Source: Myxococcales bacterium
Lineage (GTDB): Bacteria; Myxococcota; Bradymonadia; UBA7976; UBA1532
Length of the DNA stretch: 64,000 nucleotides
NCBI GenBank assembly: GCA_020633515.1
Contig: JACKDM010000017.1
Coordinates: 18,292-82,291 of the forward strand
Direction: 5' to 3'
Position numbers and translations under genes: made by a program. The notes under the pieces were generated by a model. That model searched no databases and was not told the origin of the DNA. It saw only the letters and a list, made by a program, of their open reading frames with translations. Positions 1-8,567 of this stretch are shown in pieces (position 1 is the first letter of the stretch; every line of letters begins with the position of its first letter).

Positions 1-1
1 G

Positions 2-2215
2 CGCCTCCAGAAGACCGCCGACGCCTTCGCCGAGCGCGACCGCCTCGCCGCGCTCTACGGCCAGGGCACCCCCTGGCACCGCGCCAACCAGGACGACCCC
101 GAAGCCCTCGCCGCCGCCGCCCGCCTCATGGAGCAGGCCATCCTCGAGGCCGCCACCTGGCACCACGCCCGCGCCCAGGCCCTCCGCCCCGACGGCGAAG
201 CCGGCGACGCCGCCGCCGCCGACGAAGCCCGCCGCGAATACGCCCTCGCCGCCGTCGGCTACCAGAACTACCTCGCGCAGTACCCCGACGCCCAGAACGC
301 CTATCAGATCGGCTGGTTCGCCGCCGACGCCCTCTTCTACGCCGGCCGCTACGCCGACGCCGCCGCCGCCTACGCCGCCGTCCGCGACGACGACCGCGGC
401 ACCGAATACACCGAGCCCGCCGCCTTCTCCGCCATCCTCGCCCGCGAGCAGGAGGTCCGCCGCCTCATCGCCGACGGCCGCCTCGACCCCCGCCCCTCGC
501 TCCTCGACGCCCCCCCCGCGCCCCCCGAAGCCCCCGCCGCCGGCGCCGAACCCGAGGACGACGGCGCGCTGCGCGTCATCCAACCCGAGCCCATCCCCCC
601 GCCCGTCGCCGAGCTCATCGCCGCCCGCGAAGCCTGGCTCGACCGCGGCCTCACGAACGAAGCCGAACCCGAACGCGGCGCCGTCATCGCCTACAAAGCC
701 GGCGAGACCTGGTTCGACTACCGCCACCACGACAACGCCCGCAAATGGTTCGCCTGGGTCCTCCAGCGCCACCCCGGCAGCGAGCTCGCCCGCCTCGCCG
801 CCGCCAACATCATCGACACCTTCCGCCAGACCAACGACTGGCAGAAGATGGCCGAATGGGCCGAGATCATCGCCGACGCCGGCCTCGGCCGTGACTTCGA
901 CGCCGAGATCGACACCCTCAAGGTCGGCGCGCTCTTCAAGGCCGCCGAGCGCCTCTTCGCCGACGAGCGCTACGAAGAAGCCGCCGCCGAATACATCCGC
1001 CTCGTCGCCGAGAACCCCGACAACCGCTACGCCGACGCCGCGCTCAACAACGCCGCCGTCGCCTACGAGAAGACCCGCCGCTTCGAATCGGCCACCCGCA
1101 CCTACGAGCGCATCTACCGCGACTACCCCCAGAGCGAGTACGCCGAAAAAGCCCTCTACCGCGTCGGCGTCAACGCCGAGCGCTTCTACGACTTCGACCG
1201 CGCCATCGCCACCCACCTCCAGCTCGTCGACGACTACCCCGACTCCGAGAGCCGCGCCGACGCCCTCTACCGCGCCGCGCTCCTCCTCGAACGGACCCGC
1301 CGCTACCGCGAAGCCGCCGCCGCCTACGAACGCTACGCCGCGCTCTTCCCCGACCGCGAAGACACCGCCGAGACCTTCTTCCGCGCCGCCCGCGTCTACC
1401 AGAAGCTCGACGACACCCCCGGCCAGATCCGCATCTACGACACCTTCGTGCGCCGCTACGGCCAGGACCCCGCCCACAACGCCCGCGTCGTCGAAGGCCT
1501 CGCCGCCATCGCCGCGATCCACGAAGCCGCCGGCCGCACCCGCGACGCCCGCGCCGCCTGGCAGCGGGTCATCGACGAGTTCGACCGCCGCGGCATGACC
1601 CCCGGCACCTACGAAGCGCAGCACCCCGCCCGCGCCCGCTTCGAACTCGTCGAGGACGACTTCGAACGCTACCGCGCGCTCCGCCTCGAAGGCGCGCTCC
1701 GCGCCCAGCGCGCGACGCTCACCGAGATGCAGAACCAGGTCAAGGCGCTCACCGCCGCCTACGCCGAGGTCCTGCCCTACAAGTCGTTCGAATGGACCCT
1801 CGCCACCCTCTACCGCCTCGGCCACATCTACCAGCTCCTCGCCGAGGCCCTCTACAACGCCCCCATGCCCGCCGGCCTCAGCGACGACGAGGTCGACGTC
1901 TACCGCACCCAGCTCGAAGACATCGCGCTCGTCATCGAAGACGAAGCGGTCAAACGCTACGAGCAGGCCTTCGAAAAAGCCCGCGAGCTCCGCGTCACCA
2001 ACGCCTGGACCCGCCGGATCCTCCAGTCGCTCAACAAGTACAAACCCGGCGACTACCCGCTCTTCAAAGAGGAGCGCCGCGTCGTCGCCGAGCGCCTCCT
2101 GACCCCGCCCCGCCTCCTCGCCGGCAGCGACCCGCCCGCCACCGCGCCCGCGCCCGGCACCCCGGCGACGCCGGGCCGATCGAGCGCGCCCGCCGAGCCG
2201 GGAGACGAGAAGTGA
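2..2215 (+). CDS. TPR-repeat protein, 5' end outside window
   Basis: The frame is open from the first bases of the window, so the start lies upstream; about 737 residues are visible. The protein is built of degenerate tetratricopeptide/BamD-like helical repeats, clearest between about residues 320 and 490 of the visible part, with units carrying the Y-x2-A-x4-Y-x5-P-x-S pattern. A Pro/Ala/Glu-rich spacer lies near visible residues 165-195, and the C-terminus ends in a Pro/Ala/Thr tail. It overlaps the next gene by 4 bases (GTGA), indicating an operon with the TPR lipoprotein and the TolQ/TolR-like motor genes. In Myxococcus, large TPR proteins of this kind (GltD-like) are periplasmic parts of the Glt gliding complex. 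Assigning that role here is inference from context, because TPR sequence alone is not diagnostic. Confidence 0.8.
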   Translation, partial: RLQKTADAFAERDRLAALYGQGTPWHRANQDDPEALAAAARLMEQAILEAATWHHARAQALRPDGEAGDAAAADEARREYALAAVGYQNYLAQYPDAQNAYQIGWFAADALFYAGRYADAAAAYAAVRDDDRGTEYTEPAAFSAILAREQEVRRLIADGRLDPRPSLLDAPPAPPEAPAAGAEPEDDGALRVIQPEPIPPPVAELIAAREAWLDRGLTNEAEPERGAVIAYKAGETWFDYRHHDNARKWFAWVLQRHPGSELARLAAANIIDTFRQTNDWQKMAEWAEIIADAGLGRDFDAEIDTLKVGALFKAAERLFADERYEEAAAEYIRLVAENPDNRYADAALNNAAVAYEKTRRFESATRTYERIYRDYPQSEYAEKALYRVGVNAERFYDFDRAIATHLQLVDDYPDSESRADALYRAALLLERTRRYREAAAAYERYAALFPDREDTAETFFRAARVYQKLDDTPGQIRIYDTFVRRYGQDPAHNARVVEGLAAIAAIHEAAGRTRDARAAWQRVIDEFDRRGMTPGTYEAQHPARARFELVEDDFERYRALRLEGALRAQRATLTEMQNQVKALTAAYAEVLPYKSFEWTLATLYRLGHIYQLLAEALYNAPMPAGLSDDEVDVYRTQLEDIALVIEDEAVKRYEQAFEKARELRVTNAWTRRILQSLNKYKPGDYPLFKEERRVVAERLLTPPRLLAGSDPPATAPAPGTPATPGRSSAPAEPGDEK

Positions 2216-3559
2216 GCACCGCCCGCCGCGAGCGCCCCGCGCGCGCCGATCGAGCCACCCCCGCCCGCCCCGCCCCCGGCGCCGCGCTGTGCCGCGCTCC
2301 TCACCCTGCTCGCGCGCGCCGCCTGCGCGCGCCCCACCTCACCGCCCGCGCCCCGCCGCCGCCCCGCCCCCACCCCCGCCGCCGCCCCCCCTGCCCGCCC
2401 CCGCGCCCCCCGCCGCCGCTCGATCTCATCGCCGACGCCGCCGCGCCGCCGCCGCCCGCCGCGGCCTCACCACCGCCGAGGCCCGCTACCGCGACGCCCT
2501 CGCCCGCCCCGCCCGACCCCGACGTCCTCTACGACCTCGGCGTCCTCGCCGAATGGCAAGGCCGCCCCGACGACGCCCGCGCCCGCTACCGCGACGCCCT
2601 CACCCGCGACCCCACCCTCGGCCCCGCCGTCGTCGCGCTCGGCCGCCTCCTCATCCGCGCAGGCGACCCCCAGGGCGCGCTCCGCCTCGCCCGCGACCAG
2701 CTCGACCCGCGCCCCCGACGCCCCCGCGCTCCGCAACGCCCTCGGCCGCCTCCGCCTCGACGCCGGCCTCGAGCTCGACGCCAGTCGAAGCCGACGCCAA
2801 GGCCGTGCTCCGCGACGACGAGAAGAACGTCGACGCCATGATCAACCTCGCCGCCGCCTACCACCACGACGGCCGCCACGAGCTCGCCATCGCCATCCTC
2901 GACAACGCCCGCGCGCTCCGCCCCGACGACCCCGAGATCCTCGCCCGCAAGGCCCTCGCCCACCGCGCCCTCGGCGAAGACCAACGCGCCCGCTTCGCGC
3001 TCGAAGAGGCCACCGCGCTCCCCGGCGGCGCCACCGCCGAGGTCCACAACAACCTCGGCCTCATCTACCACGCCGCCGGCGACTACCCCGGCGCCGAAGC
3101 CCAGTTCCGCCGCGCCCTCGCCCGCTGGCCCGGCATGCTCGCCGCCACCATCAACCTCGCCAACGCCCTCAAAGGCCAGCAACGCTTCGCCGAAGCCGAC
3201 GCCGCGCTCCAGCAAGCCCTCGCCCGCGCCCCCCGCGACCCCGACGTCCTCTACAACCTCGGCATCCTCTACCTCGACGGCCAGCTCCCCGACCTCGCCC
3301 CCGCCGACCGCCTCGGCCGCGCGCTTGCGTTTTTCGAACGCTACCAGCAGACTGCCACCCATCGCGCCGCCGACGATCCGGCCGCCGAGTACATCGAAGA
3401 GGCGCGCAAGCGCATCGAGGTCGAGCGCAAGCGGGCCGAGCAGCAGCGCACCGCCCCCAAGCGCCGCCGCCGCCCGATCCGCCGCCTCCGGCCCCCGCCG
3501 CCGCCGGATCACCGCCGGCCCGCCGCCGCACCCGAGCCGCCGACGAAGACGAAAAGTGA
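2212..3559 (+). CDS. TPR lipoprotein, GltE-like, broken by several frameshifts
   Basis: No single frame covers this gene, but protein-like segments follow one another in different frames. A GTG start at 2212 overlaps the previous stop. A signal peptide ending in the lipobox LLARAAC lies near 2294-2330. TPR segments then appear at about 2470-2510, 2515-2708, 2711-2785 and 2787-3440, and the frame ending ADEDEK-stop closes at 3559. Removing one C from the run near 2712-2716 and one base near 2787 reconnects consecutive TPRs, which points to single-base indels. A Pro/Arg-rich region follows the repeats. An outer-membrane TPR lipoprotein beside TolQR-type genes resembles GltE (AglT) of myxobacterial gliding systems. 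It could instead be a true pseudogene, but the retained repeat spacing argues for sequencing error. Confidence 0.6.
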
Positions 3560-3911
3560 CCCGCACGCCTCGCCATCGCCACGCTCCTCCTCGCCGCGCC
3601 CGCCGCCGCCCAGCCCGCGCCCGCGCCGCTGCTGCCACCCCGACCGCCGCCGCCCCGCCGCCGCCGCGCCTGCGCCCGCCGCCGCCCGCCGCGCCCGCCG
3701 CGCGACCGCCGCCGCGACCGCCCCCGCCCGCCTCGGACGCCGCGATCCGCGCGTCATCGAGATCGACGACGTCGTCGTACAGGGCGAGGTCCAGCGACCC
3801 GAAGCCTTCTACGTGCTCCAGCGCAGCGAGCTCGACTTCAAGGGCCAGGAGCCCCGCCGCAGCTTCATCCCGCTCATCATCCAGAGCGTCGAAGAGGAGC
3901 CGTTCCGATGA
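3556..3911 (+). CDS. small secreted protein, frameshifted
   Basis: A GTG at 3556 overlaps the preceding stop (GTGA). Removing one base near 3567 gives a signal peptide (LAIATLLLAAPAAAQPAP). It is followed by a Pro/Arg/Ala-rich stretch in which the frame changes again, and by a well-formed C-terminus at about 3750-3911 reading RVIEIDDVVVQGEVQRPEAF and ending SVEEEPFR. The final segment has ordinary codon use and looks like the conserved part. The mature protein would be about 90-100 residues and periplasmic. Its place between a TPR lipoprotein and TolQ/TolR-like genes suggests a periplasmic component of the same complex (GltF-like by position only). I do not recognise a catalytic motif. Confidence 0.5.
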
Positions 3912-4147
3912 CATCCCGGATCGCGGCCGGCGCAGTGCAAAATCCTTCCCCGGCCCACAAAAGAGTGGACCGTCGTTTTGAGGCAGTGATATAGACTTCG
4001 GGCTGATCAACCGGGGTTCAGGTCCGGAAACCGCAGACATGTCGCGGGGTTGCAAAACAACCCGAGGCTGGCCAAGAGGGTCAGGCGCGAGCGAGAGACT
4101 GCAGCGCACAGCGCATCAGCTCTTCACCCCACAGGAGGAAACGACGA
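3912..4147 (+). promoter_or_regulatory. leader and candidate promoter of the TolQR-like operon
   Basis: This stretch is clearly less GC-rich than its surroundings. A sigma-70-like pair is visible: TGGACC at 3966-3971 and TATAGA at 3990-3995, 18 bases apart. A perfect 6-bp hairpin, GGGTTG-CAAAA-CAACCC, lies in the leader at 4047-4063. A strong Shine-Dalgarno sequence (AGGAGGAAA) sits just ahead of the ATG at 4148. The promoter would allow the motor genes to be expressed apart from the upstream TPR genes. The promoter call rests on motif matching only. Confidence 0.45.
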
Positions 4148-4801
4148 ATGGGTGGTGTTGCGAAGTTCTACTCTGATGGTGGTGCCTGGATGCACCCCAT
4201 CCTCTTCATGAGCGTCATCGGCCTCGGGGTGATGATCGAGCGCTTCATCTTCTTGTACTTCAAGTACAACATCAACGCTCAGGCGTTCATGGCGCAGATC
4301 CAGAAGCTCGTGATGGCCAACAACATCGACCGCGCCATCAAGCTCTGCAACGCCGCGCCGTCGGCCGCGCTCCCCAAGGTCATCAAGGCCGGTCTCACCC
4401 GCGCCAACAAGGGCCCCGAGGAGATCCAGAACGCGGTCGAGGAGGCCACCCTCGAGGTGGTGCCGATCGTGACCAAGCGGACCACCGTGCTCCAGCAGAT
4501 CGCCAACATCGCGACCCTGCTCGGTCTGCTCGGGACCATCCTCGGTCTGATCGAGGCGTTCGACGCGCTCGCCAAGCCCGACATCCCGCCCGACCAGCGG
4601 CAGGCGCTGCTCGCCAACGGTATCGCGATCGCGATGAACACCACCGCGTTCGGCCTCATCGTGGCGATCCCCTGCCTCGCCGCCCAGGTGTTCCTCACCT
4701 CGGTCACCAAGAAGATCATCGACGAGATCGACCAGTACTCGGTCAAGCTCGAGAACCTTCTCATCTCGCGGCTCCACGGTGGGGCCGGCGAGAACCGCTG
4801 A
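4148..4801 (+). CDS. TolQ/ExbB/MotA-family proton-channel protein (AglR-like)
   Basis: This 217-residue inner-membrane protein has three predicted transmembrane helices (about 16-38, 118-139 and 163-184) separated by a cytoplasmic loop, the topology of TolQ/ExbB/AglR. The second and third helices carry the family's small-residue motifs (ATLLGLLGTILGL and MNTTAFGLIVAIP). These proteins form the pentameric stator that, with TolR/ExbD-type partners, turns proton flow into mechanical work on periplasmic proteins. Two TolR-like genes follow, then a TonB-like protein. This is the arrangement of the AglRQS motor plus Glt proteins of myxobacteria. The start is supported by a strong ribosome binding site. 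ExbB or TolQ would be equally good family names; the gliding role is inferred from the neighbours. Confidence 0.9.
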   Translation: MGGVAKFYSDGGAWMHPILFMSVIGLGVMIERFIFLYFKYNINAQAFMAQIQKLVMANNIDRAIKLCNAAPSAALPKVIKAGLTRANKGPEEIQNAVEEATLEVVPIVTKRTTVLQQIANIATLLGLLGTILGLIEAFDALAKPDIPPDQRQALLANGIAIAMNTTAFGLIVAIPCLAAQVFLTSVTKKIIDEIDQYSVKLENLLISRLHGGAGENR

Positions 4802-4887
4802 GCGACCTCACTGTCAGGCCCTCGGCGCGGCGGTGAGCCCCACCGCCGCGCGCTGACGAGAGACCCTCAGCCGGAGTGAAGTGAGCC

Positions 4888-5493
4888 ATGGCGCGCAGCA
4901 AGAAGAAGATGAAGGTCGACGAGAAGATCGAAGACCTCAACCTGGTCCCGATCATGAACCTCGTCGTGTGCCTCATCCCGATGGTGCTCGTGGGGATGTC
5001 GCTGGTGAAGATCGGCGTCATCAACGTGAACGCGCCCCGCTTCGGGATGGGTCAGGCGGAGCCCTCCGATGACGAGGACAAGCCCCTCGGGCTGACCATC
5101 GCCATCGCCGAGGACGGCTTCCGGTTGACCGCGACCGGCGCCGACATCAACGCCGAGCTCGGCGAGACCCCCACCGCGCCGGCCGCCGCGGACGCGCCCC
5201 CTCAGCCGGGCGTGTTCATCCCCAAGAGCGGCGAGGTGTACAACTACTCCGAGTTGTACAACAAGCTCGTCAAGATCAAGGAAGGTCACCCCGACGAGAC
5301 CATCGTCAACATGACCGCCGACGCGAAGATCCCGTTCAAGTACGTCATCGCCGTGATGGACACCATGCGCTTCGAGCTCGAGCAGAAGTCGTACTCGGAC
5401 GCCAAGGACTTCACGGCGGCCAGCATCATGATGGACCGCGGTCAGCAGAAGCTGCTGTGGCCCGACGTCGTCTTCGCGGTCGCGCGGCAGTAA
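4888..5493 (+). CDS. TolR/ExbD-family protein with Asn in place of the membrane Asp
   Basis: This 201-residue protein has a short cytoplasmic N-terminus rich in Lys/Asp, one transmembrane segment (about 18-40) and a periplasmic domain, as in ExbD/TolR. The motif at the start of the helix reads LVPIMNLVVCLIP. The proton-carrying Asp of ExbD (D25) and TolR (D23) is Asn24 here, whereas the next gene keeps Asp. The periplasmic part has an inserted Pro/Ala-rich segment around residues 92-110. It lies 86 bases after the TolQ-like gene and 13 bases before the second TolR-like gene, so the three are probably co-transcribed. It most likely forms a mixed dimer with the next protein in the stator; that is inference. 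Confidence 0.87.
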   Translation: MARSKKKMKVDEKIEDLNLVPIMNLVVCLIPMVLVGMSLVKIGVINVNAPRFGMGQAEPSDDEDKPLGLTIAIAEDGFRLTATGADINAELGETPTAPAAADAPPQPGVFIPKSGEVYNYSELYNKLVKIKEGHPDETIVNMTADAKIPFKYVIAVMDTMRFELEQKSYSDAKDFTAASIMMDRGQQKLLWPDVVFAVARQ

Positions 5494-5506
5494 GGGGGCG
5501 GGAGCG

Positions 5507-6085
5507 ATGCAGCACAAGTCTCGCGAAGAGATCATCTCCGAGTGGGTGGCCGAGCAGGCCGCGGCGCAGCGCGAGGGGCGCAAGTCACATCGTCAGATCG
5601 AGAGCGAGGCGACCGTCACCATCAACTCGTTGATGGACGCCATGACGATCATCCTCGTCTTCCTCCTGATGAACTACTCGATCGACCCCCTGCGGGTCGA
5701 CGCGGGTGAGGACCTCAAGCTCCCGCCGTCGACGACCGAGATCAACCCCGACCCGAGCGCGACGGTCACCGTCACGGCGAAGGGCATCGTGGTCAACGAC
5801 AAGATGGTCGTCGACATCGCCAACGGCGAGGTCGACAAGGTCAAGAAGGGCGGCGACGAGAACTCGCTTCAGATCCACCCGCTCTTCGAGGCCCTCAACG
5901 AAGAGGCGACGCGGCAGAAGGAGATGGCCCGGCTCACCGGCGCCCGCTTCGACGGCCTGCTGACCGTCATCGCGCACCAGGAGACGCCCTACCGCTTGAT
6001 CACCGAGGTGCTCTTCACCGCGGGTCAGGCCGAATTCTCGCGGTACAAGTTCGCGGTGCTCAAGGGCGGCCAGCGCGGCATCTGA
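5507..6085 (+). CDS. TolR/ExbD-family protein, Asp-containing partner
   Basis: This 192-residue protein has a hydrophilic N-terminus of about 36 residues, one transmembrane helix (about 38-58; INSLMDAMTIILVFLLMNY) and a periplasmic TolR-like domain. Asp44 occupies the position of the essential proton-carrying Asp of TolR/ExbD. A GGGGGCGGGAG ribosome binding site precedes the ATG. It forms a tight unit with the previous Asn24 paralogue and the TolQ-like protein. In Myxococcus the AglR-AglQ-AglS motor also uses two TolR-type subunits with one TolQ-type subunit. A hairpin with a T-rich tail follows at once, so part of the transcripts may stop before the TonB-like gene. Confidence 0.87.
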   Translation: MQHKSREEIISEWVAEQAAAQREGRKSHRQIESEATVTINSLMDAMTIILVFLLMNYSIDPLRVDAGEDLKLPPSTTEINPDPSATVTVTAKGIVVNDKMVVDIANGEVDKVKKGGDENSLQIHPLFEALNEEATRQKEMARLTGARFDGLLTVIAHQETPYRLITEVLFTAGQAEFSRYKFAVLKGGQRGI

Positions 6086-6112
6086 CCGTTCCTCTGCGGT
6101 GTGAAGATCGAT

Positions 6113-6152
6113 GACGCCCCGTCGGAAGCCCCGGCGGGGCGTCGTTGTTTCT
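6113..6152 (+). terminator. intrinsic terminator or attenuator after the TolQR-like genes
   Basis: GACGCCCCG (6113-6121) and CGGGGCGTC (6135-6143) form a perfect 9-bp stem with a 13-nt loop, followed by GTTGTTTCT. This is the best intrinsic-terminator shape in the window. It sits 27 bases after the second TolR-like stop and 84 bases before the next start, so it may reduce read-through and lower expression of the TonB-like protein relative to the stator. Confidence 0.65.
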
Positions 6153-6236
6153 GGCGATCGATCGAGCCCGGTCGGCACATGGCATCGCCGCCCGGCGCGC
6201 CCGGGCGAGCGCCTGCGGGCGGCGAAAGGACGCTGA

Positions 6237-7610
6237 ATGGCCCACGGCGGTGACCGCAAGATCCTGCGCTGCGGGGTCGTCCAGAACGGTCAGCTCATCG
6301 AGGAGCGGCTGCTGCGCAAGCGCGCCGCGGTGAGCCTCGGGCAGTCGCCGCGCAACACCTTCGTCGTGACGGCGCCCGGAGTGCCGCGTGCGCTCGTGCT
6401 CTTCGAGGTGCACGGCGGCGTCTACCACCTCGCCTTCCGCCCCGGCCTCAACGGCAAGCTCGCCGTCGACGGGAGCGTGCTCGACTTCCGCGCGCTGCGC
6501 GAGCAGAAGCTCGCCCGCAAGCTCGGCGACCGCTACCTCGTGCCGCTCGACGCGCAGAGCCGCGGCAAGGTCGTCGTCGGCGACGTCACCGTGCTCTTCC
6601 AGTTCGTCGCCCCGCCGCCGCGCCCCGCGCCCGCCACGATGCCGCGCGCCTTCCGCGGCGGCTGGCTCCGCCTCTTCGACTGGCCCTTCGTCGTCGCGCT
6701 CCTCGCGAGCTTCGTGGTGCAGGTCTTCCCGATCACCTGGATCGTCAGCCAGGACTACCCCGAGCCGCCGCGCGGGCTCGACGCGCTCCCCGACCGCTTC
6801 GTGACGATGCTGATCGACGAGAAGCCGCCGGTCGAGGAGGAGAAGCCGGAGGAGAAGCGCGAGGAGAAGGACAAGAACCCCGAGCCCAAGCCCGAGCCGA
6901 AGCCCAAGGAGAAGCCCGAGCCCGCGCCGGTCGAGCGCACGCCCGAGCAGGTCGCCGAGCAGAAGGCGGTCGAGATGCGCCGCATGCAGAAGGCGGTGCG
7001 GCAGAAGACGATCCTCAGCGTGATCGGCACCGAGGGCGGCGACGGGCCGGCGTCGTTCATCAACACGCTGCGCGACGGCGCGACCGACGTCGCGATCGCG
7101 GAGGCGTTCGACGGGACCTCGGGGATCGAGTTCGCCGGCGCGCCGACGACCGAGCGCGCGGTCGCGGGCGGCGAGATCGGCGACGTCGCCGGGATCGACG
7201 CCGGCGCGCTGCGCACCTCGACCGAGCGCCGCGCGGTCACCACCGGGCAGAAGGCGCCCGAGGTCGCGGTGCGCGGCTCGGTGGTCGCAAAAGACGTCGA
7301 GGAGTCGTTCGGCACCGGCACCCTCGACCAGCGCGAGATCAAGGGCGTCGTCAACCGCCGCATGGGCGCGATCAACGGCTGCTATGAGAAGCAGCTCAAG
7401 CGCAACCCGAAGCTCGCCGGCAAGGTGGGGGTGCAGTTCACCATCCTCGAGAGCGGGCGGGTCGGCGAGGTGCGGATCGTCGAGGACACGATCGGCGACG
7501 GCGAGGTCGCGCGCTGCATCACCGCCCGGATGCGCGGCTGGCGCTTCCCGCCGCCGGCCGGGGGCGCGGTGACGGTGCGGTTCCCGTTCATCTTCGAGCC
7601 GGCGGGGTGA
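6237..7610 (+). CDS. TonB-like protein with AgmX/PglI-type C-terminal domain (GltG-like)
   Basis: This is a 457-residue protein. Residues 1-125 look like a cytoplasmic beta-rich domain, possibly a degenerate FHA. One transmembrane helix follows at about 150-170, then a Pro/Glu/Lys-rich rod at about 195-235 like that of TonB. The C-terminal domain (about 370-457) carries the pattern I-x-G-C-Y-E-x-Q-L with a later V-A-R-C-I and a final F-P-P-P-x-G-G. That is the AgmX/PglI C-terminal domain of myxobacterial gliding proteins GltG and GltJ. It would link the inner-membrane TolQR-like motor to periplasmic or outer-membrane partners. The two conserved Cys could form a disulfide. The ATG at 6237 is the first in frame; a GGCGGCGAAAGGA region lies upstream. 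Confidence 0.85.
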   Translation: MAHGGDRKILRCGVVQNGQLIEERLLRKRAAVSLGQSPRNTFVVTAPGVPRALVLFEVHGGVYHLAFRPGLNGKLAVDGSVLDFRALREQKLARKLGDRYLVPLDAQSRGKVVVGDVTVLFQFVAPPPRPAPATMPRAFRGGWLRLFDWPFVVALLASFVVQVFPITWIVSQDYPEPPRGLDALPDRFVTMLIDEKPPVEEEKPEEKREEKDKNPEPKPEPKPKEKPEPAPVERTPEQVAEQKAVEMRRMQKAVRQKTILSVIGTEGGDGPASFINTLRDGATDVAIAEAFDGTSGIEFAGAPTTERAVAGGEIGDVAGIDAGALRTSTERRAVTTGQKAPEVAVRGSVVAKDVEESFGTGTLDQREIKGVVNRRMGAINGCYEKQLKRNPKLAGKVGVQFTILESGRVGEVRIVEDTIGDGEVARCITARMRGWRFPPPAGGAVTVRFPFIFEPAG

Positions 7611-7622
7611 GCTTTTGACCCG

Positions 7623-7639
7623 GTGGCACCGCGCCTGCT
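7623..7639 (+). promoter_or_regulatory. weak sigma-54-like -24/-12 element
   Basis: TGGCAC at 7624-7629, five bases, then CTGC-T at 7635-7639 resembles the sigma-54 consensus TGGCAC-N5-TTGC with correct spacing. It differs at three of the extended consensus positions. It lies just after the preceding stop and about 20 bases before a well-placed ribosome binding site. Confidence is low because it depends on sequence similarity alone. Confidence 0.25.
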
Positions 7640-7659
7640 ACAGCAGGGAGGATCGTGAG

Positions 7660-8301
7660 ATGGCTGGAGCGCGCGTGATCCGGCGAGGAGCGGCGGTGGT
7701 GTCGGCTCGCTCCGGTGACCGGCGCCGTGGGATGCCGACGATGCTTCGACTCGTGCCGCTCGCCGCCGCGCTCGCGCTCTTTGCGGTGCTCGCGCCGTCG
7801 GACGCGGCGCTCGCACAGCAGCCGAGCCCCTACCCGCGCGCCGCGGCGCTCGATCCGGCGACGCAGCGCACCGCCGCCGGCCGCGCGGTCGCGGCGATGA
7901 AGGCCACCCTCGACGCCGCCCGCGCCCGCTTCGAATCGGCCCGCGAGGCCGAAGACCTCGTGCAGCTCAACTGCGTCGGCGAGAAGCTCGCCGCGCTTAA
8001 GGGGCTGCTGCGTACCGCCGAGGAGTCGGCCGGCGCGCTCGCCGAGGCGATCGAGCAGGGCGAGCGGCTCCTCGCCGATCACGCGTTCACCCGGGTCAGT
8101 GTCGCCGCCGAGCGCGTCGCCGAGCTGCGCCTCGAGGTCGAGAGCTGCGTCGGGGCGACGAGCCGCTACGCCGGCGAGACGAGCATCGACCTCGACGTGG
8201 CGCCGGGCGTGCGTGCAGACGACCCCTCGCAGAGCGACGCGCCGCCGGTCTTCACCGCGATCAACACCGAGCGGCCGCCGGCCGTCAGCGGCAGCCGGTA
8301 G
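7660..8301 (+). CDS. secreted helical protein of the export cluster, function unknown
   Basis: I do not recognise this 213-residue protein. The ATG at 7660 has a GGGAGG ribosome binding site nine bases upstream. It would give about 27 Arg-rich residues ahead of a normal signal peptide (LRLVPLAAALALFAVLAP, then ALAQQ). An alternative start at 7732 or 7741 would begin right at the signal. The mature part is mainly amphipathic helix with two Cys (in LNCVGEK and ESCVGAT) that could pair, and an acidic, Pro-rich tail. It precedes the beta-barrel and Wza-like genes in the same direction, so a periplasmic role in polysaccharide export is plausible but unproven. Confidence 0.65.
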   Translation: MAGARVIRRGAAVVSARSGDRRRGMPTMLRLVPLAAALALFAVLAPSDAALAQQPSPYPRAAALDPATQRTAAGRAVAAMKATLDAARARFESAREAEDLVQLNCVGEKLAALKGLLRTAEESAGALAEAIEQGERLLADHAFTRVSVAAERVAELRLEVESCVGATSRYAGETSIDLDVAPGVRADDPSQSDAPPVFTAINTERPPAVSGSR

Positions 8302-8567
8302 CCTCGCGGCCGGCGACCTCCCTCCCTGCCACGGCCGTCGAGGACTGCGTGCCCGAGCTCTCCCCTTCACCCGCGACGCCCCGGAGGCGCCCCGCGCGCC
8401 GGCCCGGCGGGGGAGGGGACGGCGCGGTGTCGTCGGGTCGGTCGGGCGGCGGCGGGCGAGGCTCCTCGGCAGAAGGTCGCGAGATCGCGGGGTCGCCGCG
8501 GGTGACGCTCGCTTCGCGCGGTCGGGGTGAGACGGCGCGAACCCACCGCGCGGGCGGGTCGCGCCCG
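8302..8567 (+). other. GC-rich spacer before the beta-barrel gene
   Basis: The frame of the next gene stays open back to a GTG at 8349. The encoded residues are a Gly/Arg/Ser-rich, low-complexity run that precedes a normal signal peptide, so I treat the stretch as non-coding. It contains short GC-rich inverted repeats such as GGCGCCCCGCGCGCCGGCCC near 8391. I see no clear promoter. Confidence 0.35.

Noticed and set aside
8349..8567. N-terminal extension of the beta-barrel protein, and a possible second copy of the ccoG palindrome
   Set aside because: The extension is Gly/Arg/Ser-rich low complexity ahead of a normal signal peptide. Comparison with the ccoG element gave only short scattered matches and no shared ends.
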